60,040 nt of DNA, taken from Phoronis australis. Taxonomy: Eukaryota > Phoronida > Phoronidae. The notes under the pieces are model-generated. The model made no database searches, was not told the DNA's origin, and worked only from the letters and a program-made list of their open reading frames with translations. This document shows, piece after piece, positions 55,951 to 60,040 of the stretch. A program made the translations under genes and the position numbers. The stretch spans positions 214,421 through 274,460 of the forward strand of contig NMRA01000028.1 in the NCBI GenBank assembly GCA_002633005.1, in the 5' to 3' direction. The first letter of the stretch is position 1. Every line of letters starts with the position of its first letter.

Positions 55951-58378
55951 AAAGTATTTGGTAGCCCGTTCCAGCTCGGTTGGTTGCAGCATCGAAAGAT
56001 CCATCCGTTTCTACGATGATGGCATCAACACCGTCAAGGTCACACCATAGCTGACAGCATAATGCTCGGGCTACTCCAGGGAGCCATTCCTGAGCTTCCC
56101 TGTTGAAAGCAAAGGTGACATTCAGTCTCTCATAAAAGTTCTTGTACTGGCAGCCAAGCGATCGTGTGTTCACCGATGAGGCCCACGATTGCGTTTACAG
56201 CAGCGGCAGTCCAAGAGCAGATGCTAAGCCTTTGGTTGGACACACTGCGAAAAGATTTGGAGCGGATGCGATAGGCTGCTATTGCAGGAACGGGGTTCAA
56301 GCAACAGTAACACCTTGCAGAAGAGATTGTTAGTCTGCATTGCTGGGAACACCGACCAGGTAACGTAATACTGTGACTGAAGTCGATCTTGTACATTCAA
56401 TGATAATGTCTCTCAAGCCTGTTGGTTTGATTGTTACTGATATTGATTGTGGGGAGAGCATAGTAGAAGACAGAAGTGACAAGAGCTTAATAAAGCATGT
56501 CCAGACGGCTTCCCTCCACCTTCCGACCCACCGCATCCCTAAGGGCGTTGATTCCTCTATTGGCACGGTTGATCATATTGTTAACTTGAGTTATGAAGTT
56601 GAGTCTATGGTCGAGTTGTACACCTAAGTGACGCATCTGGTCGTACGTTTCAATCCTCTTCCCATAAGTAGACACTGAAGCGATTGCCTAGAATACAAAA
56701 AAGAGCTCACACTTGTCCCCATTGCAGCTCATTCCACTGGAAGCACAATACTCGCAGATTTCCATCAATGTAGACTGCGCTTTGTGGAGAACCTCGCGAT
56801 GTGTTTGTCCTTGTGATGACAGCAGCATATCGCCTGCAAAGATACGGAGCCTGCAGTCAACGCGGTTCAGTCTGACGAATGGGAGGGTGTAGATATTGAA
56901 CAACACTTGGGACAGGGGCGAGCCTTGAAGTAAGCCCGTGTTGACAGATACCCAGTTTGGAAGCCACGTGCGATGTTTTAGCATGCATCGCCGGCTGTTG
57001 AGGGCACTCAACACCCATCTAATGCACCGTACAGGAATACCGAGATGAAGCATGACCTCCACAAGTTTTGGAGGCTGAACAGAACTTTAAGCATTGTTTT
57101 CGAAGCCTTGACATGTCTCATCTGCAACAGAAGCTGCATTGGCCCATGAATCTCTGCCTGGTCGATAAGAGCCCATTCCTGGGAGCAGTCAGGGTTCCAT
57201 GAACTAGGTGATTCTCTGCGCCATGATCTTTTCAGGGATCTTCTCAATGAGATCTGCATCACTAAGGTGCGATATCACATGAGAGTGAGATGGTCCTTTC
57301 CAGGTTTCAGGGCTTAAAAGGCATCTCTCCAGATATGAGGGGGATGATTCCATTGGTCAAACTAATGCTTCGCCAACATATGGTATGGCAAAGACTTGAC
57401 TGCAGGGACTCTGACGCCATCGGGGCCAGGGGCATCCTCTTTGCAAGTTTTGGTAGCGTCCGCAACCTCTAATACAGAGAATTGACAGTTGTGTTCAGCA
57501 GTCCTACAGAGTCCATTACGTTTTTGGATGAGGTGATCTTTGGAAGGGGCGTGTCTCTTGTCCATGTTACAATGGAAGTGCCAGAAATCGGTAGCTATCG
57601 AGTGGGATCGGTTACAAAGCTCATCGCATGGACAATTGACAGCCTCAGATGTTGAATGTTTAAACAGGGCAGTGGCCATGTTTCAGGCTATTCTGACGAC
57701 CTTAAACTCATCAGGTGTGCAGTTTTGGCGGTCACGATCAAAGTCCCGCTCTTTGGAGCGCTTGTTAGCCCACGCAGTGTCCACATCTTTATTCCACCAA
57801 GTATGAGCATTCTGCCGACTGTGGTGGGTGCGTGCCTAAGTAGGCTTTTGTGTGTCTGCAAACCTGCAGCTCATCTGACCGTTGAGGGCGGGGAATATGA
57901 AGAGGATCCGATAGGTATTTCGTTCGCTCAGTTACAAGAGCTATTTTTGTACAGGACAAGATAACAAGCCTTGAGCCCAACTCCCATAGCTGGGAGCTAG
58001 GTTGGTGAACGCCAGGGCATGTCCATACACCAATGGGTGGTGCACGTTGCACTTTAAGAGCCTAACCTCTTCTGAGAGTTTTGCTTGTGGCTGTAAGGTG
58101 TCCAGCAACCATGATGTACCACGAGGAAGTAGTTAAAGTTCACCAAGGCGGGTTTTTCCTAAATCGCCCCGGAGGACTAAATGGTCGTATAGGCGGAAAG
58201 CTGGAAAGTGCAAACACTAACTACGGTAAGCTACCCTAACTACACATGCAACACACTGTTTTTATAAAACGATGTAAGCATGCCATGTTGAAGATCGAAT
58301 AATTGTCGGTGTTGCATCACATTAGTCTACAAACTATTGTTCATAAACTTCCGTAATATCTACATACAGATGAAGTGA

Positions 58379-59055
58379 CTTAGTGAACAAGGATAACTAC
58401 GCGAAATCCTTGGGTCTGCCAGACTTGTAAGCTTCATCCAGAAGGCCGCAGAGTTTCGGGAAGGAAACTGTTGCAAGACCACCTAAGCCGACTTCTTCAA
58501 AGACCATACAACCTTGCTGCCACCACGGAAACAGCGCCGTCACGTAAAAGAATTGGCCAGTTTGCCATTTTTGCTTACTGGACCACGATTGCGCTTCCTT
58601 TATTCCCCTGTCTATGAATACAAACGCAAGTTTATCAAGGAAAAGAAATTATGCTTCAGTTGCCTCCATTCCGGTCACGTGTCTAAAGGGTGTCGCAATT
58701 GCGATAAACGATCTAAAAGTCCACTACCCTTCACATAGAGAGACCGACAACGCACGATACAAACAGGTTTGAGAGTGGTAAACATTCGCCAATGACCCCT
58801 GGCCCAGACTCCGAAGTCCTGGCGTCATCGTTAACAGTTGTCCCGGGGCAGCAACGCAAGGTGTCTACACCACCCACACGAGGCACGCAAGTTAAATCAT
58901 CGACCACTTTCTACTCACACGACCTTCAGACAGCTCAAGTACATGTAAGTACCTGCCACTTTCCTGCATTTGACGATTCTAATCAGAAAACCCTTCATGA
59001 AATTATTGTTGTTCGTGTCAGACAGACTAATGATGCTGCAGTATTGACTTAAAGT
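58379..59055 (+). pseudogene. BEL/Pao-type LTR retrotransposon remnant, gag zinc knuckle
   Basis: The frame 58514-58740 includes KFIKEKKLCFSCLHSGHVSK and then GCRNCDKR, a CCHC zinc knuckle in the sequence style of BEL/Pao gag-pol polyproteins. Upstream, 58440-58520 can be read as a broken continuation (KAAEFRE...ADFFKDHTTLLPPRK). Downstream, 58792-59052 is open but lacks a recognisable protease. Stops and short length show a dead fragment; no LTRs were identified. Confidence 0.6.
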
Positions 59056-59250
59056 TTTTGTACCACACGTTTTAACCCTTATTAAATGGTTAAAAGAAAT
59101 TATATGGAACCACACAGTACCTATCCCATAACTAATACACAGTCGGTAGTCGAAGAAAATTTAAATAAACGCGCCACTCACGATTCCGACCCGAACTAAC
59201 CGCGAAACCGGAAGTACAATTCATTCAGGAACCCAGCCTCCATTTCAGTA

Positions 59251-59318
59251 ACGCTAGGACCTCGCTAAAAAGCAAGACTTCGCGAGATTACGTGAGATAT
59301 TGCCGTCTGTTTTAAATA
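59251..59318 (+). repeat. half copy of the CTAGGACCT MITE
   Basis: 'ctaggacctcgctaaaaagc' to 'gccgtctgttttaaataaga' matches the reverse complement of 53488-53425. The second half is missing, and repeat family A follows immediately. Confidence 0.75.
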
Positions 59319-59324
59319 AGAGCA

Positions 59325-59662
59325 CGTAATGAAACCGCCGTCATAACATTCAGACATTCCCATTGGTTGAAAATTGGGAAACTCCTTTTAGTTACTGTTT
59401 ACGTAGTCATGGCGACCACCTTTGACTTGAATAGTTGCAATTTTTGAAAACGGGCAGTGATCGAAGTAAACAAAATCAAGGGAAGCCCTATCCCGTAACT
59501 AAGCCCAAACAAGTACAATGCATTGAAGGCGTGTGTAAGTGGTGACGCTGTGATCGATAAACTTCCGACCAAGCATGCGCATTGATGCCCACACACGAAA
59601 TTCCGTCTGTCGTTCATCATGTTTCCTCAGGCCACTTTTCAGTATAGGTGGCGCTGTGACAG
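59325..59662 (+). repeat. dispersed repeat family A, copy 3 (near full length)
   Basis: 'cataacattcagacattccc', 'caaaatcaagggaagcccta', 'cttccgaccaagcatgcgca' and 'cagtataggtggcgctgtga'; intact at the position where copy 2 carries the 1.64-kb element. Sequence to the right (59663-60040) shows no recognisable feature. Confidence 0.8.
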
Positions 59663-60040
59663 AGGGTAGAACCAAGGAGTGTAGTAGTATAGGAGAGTTC
59701 ACTTGTGAGTTCGCTGTTACCGCTACTACTAGCGCCGCCAAGTGATGAACAAGCAACAGTCAACCAGGAAGCGCCAAAACAATGGGGAAGGACGCATTAG
59801 GCAGTGCGATAAATTGCACTAATTCATCCACGACAACCCCAGACGTGTCGTTTTTTAGGTTTTCTAAGTATCCGGAAAGGTAAGTATTATATGTTATTCA
59901 ATAATATAATACATTGTCTTTCATTTTGTGTGTTCTGTTCACAGTTGTTAGACAAGTCGATCGCACGTCCCGGTGCCGCTGTCTGTTGTTTGCAGTGTAG
60001 GCTAGGCCTACTGGTCAGCCGGCGGAAGGACTACTGATTA

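Larger units (their letters stand above)
53615..58060 (-). pseudogene. non-LTR retrotransposon (LINE with RNase H domain), decayed
   Basis: Read on the minus strand from 58060 down. First comes an endonuclease-RT linker (WWNKDVDTAWANKRSKERDF near 57790-57730). Then reverse transcriptase: APGPDGVRVPAVKSL near 57420; GLLQGSPLSQVLFNIYT near 56920; the catalytic box read as IFAGDML where IYADD-like would be expected, near 56840; and a thumb LGVQLDHRLNFITQV near 56610. RNase H follows (ETDGSFDAATNRAGTGYQI near 56000; FATDSMAVLLKVQSG near 55570; TVIWSLVPGH near 55500) and a Cys-rich end. Many frameshifts and stops make it inactive. The combination EN-RT-RNase H points to the I/R1-like group. The left 1.17 kb is present twice. 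Confidence 0.85.

Noticed and set aside
1-60040. CRISPR arrays, operons, ribosome binding sites and bacterial insertion sequences
   Set aside because: None seen. Spliced exons, retroelements and microsatellites show that this is eukaryotic DNA; the 32-bp repeat at 43.8 kb has no spacers and is an ordinary tandem repeat.

Overview
The window is animal (metazoan) nuclear DNA from an intron-rich, repeat-rich genome. The evidence is GT-AG introns with phase-matched exons, a secreted growth factor of the PDGF/VEGF family, Penelope-like, BEL/Pao and RNase H-bearing LINE retroelements, hAT-like and other terminal-inverted-repeat elements, and long simple-sequence arrays. A marine invertebrate (for example a hemichordate, echinoderm, cephalochordate or mollusc) fits, but I cannot fix the phylum from sequence alone. 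Four single N bases (12747, 16542, 46001, 54787) look like scaffold joins of unknown length. Two of them sit at the ends of duplicated sequence, so part of the window is probably an assembly artefact.

Two host genes can be rebuilt by hand, both on the minus strand. Gene 1 (about 11120 down to 2903) has seven short exons whose reading phases agree at every junction. It encodes an unrecognised Lys/Ser-rich protein with a C4 zinc-finger-like exon. Gene 2 (42898 down to 18057) encodes a secreted PDGF/VEGF-type ligand. Its parts are a signal peptide (42.8 kb), a propeptide (41.0 kb), the cystine-knot core (37.6-37.8 kb), the end of the knot (21.8 kb), a Cys-rich tail (21.1 kb) and a terminal polybasic exon (18.06-18.24 kb). 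The acceptor of the fourth exon is unresolved. A third, uncertain coding segment on the plus strand at 29.64-30.2 kb has a cystine-knot-like cysteine pattern and lies in the 15.6-kb intron of gene 2.

The rest is mobile or repetitive. 0-1.5 kb: end of a Penelope element with a hammerhead-like fold, then a dispersed repeat (family C) that recurs at 4.2-6.2, 7.7-8.1 and 41.4-42.7 kb, always in the same orientation. 9.45-9.9 kb and 39.2-39.6 kb: an inverted pair sharing an exon-like frame. 12.6-13.0 kb: false-duplication signature. 14.8-15.1 kb: MITE. 22-25 kb: short-motif arrays. 31.5-33.4 kb: decayed Penelope reverse transcriptase plus a tRNA-like head. 38.1-38.5 kb: GT-rich minisatellite. 42.0-42.6 kb: 568-bp element with long inverted ends. 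44.8-46.8 kb: repeat family A split by a 1.64-kb element with inverted ends and an AATT duplication. 49.2-50.35 kb: satellite of about 65 bp. 53.6-58.1 kb: minus-strand LINE remnant, with its 3' 1.17 kb present twice around an N. 58.4-59.1 kb: BEL/Pao gag remnant. 59.25-59.66 kb: half MITE and another family A copy.
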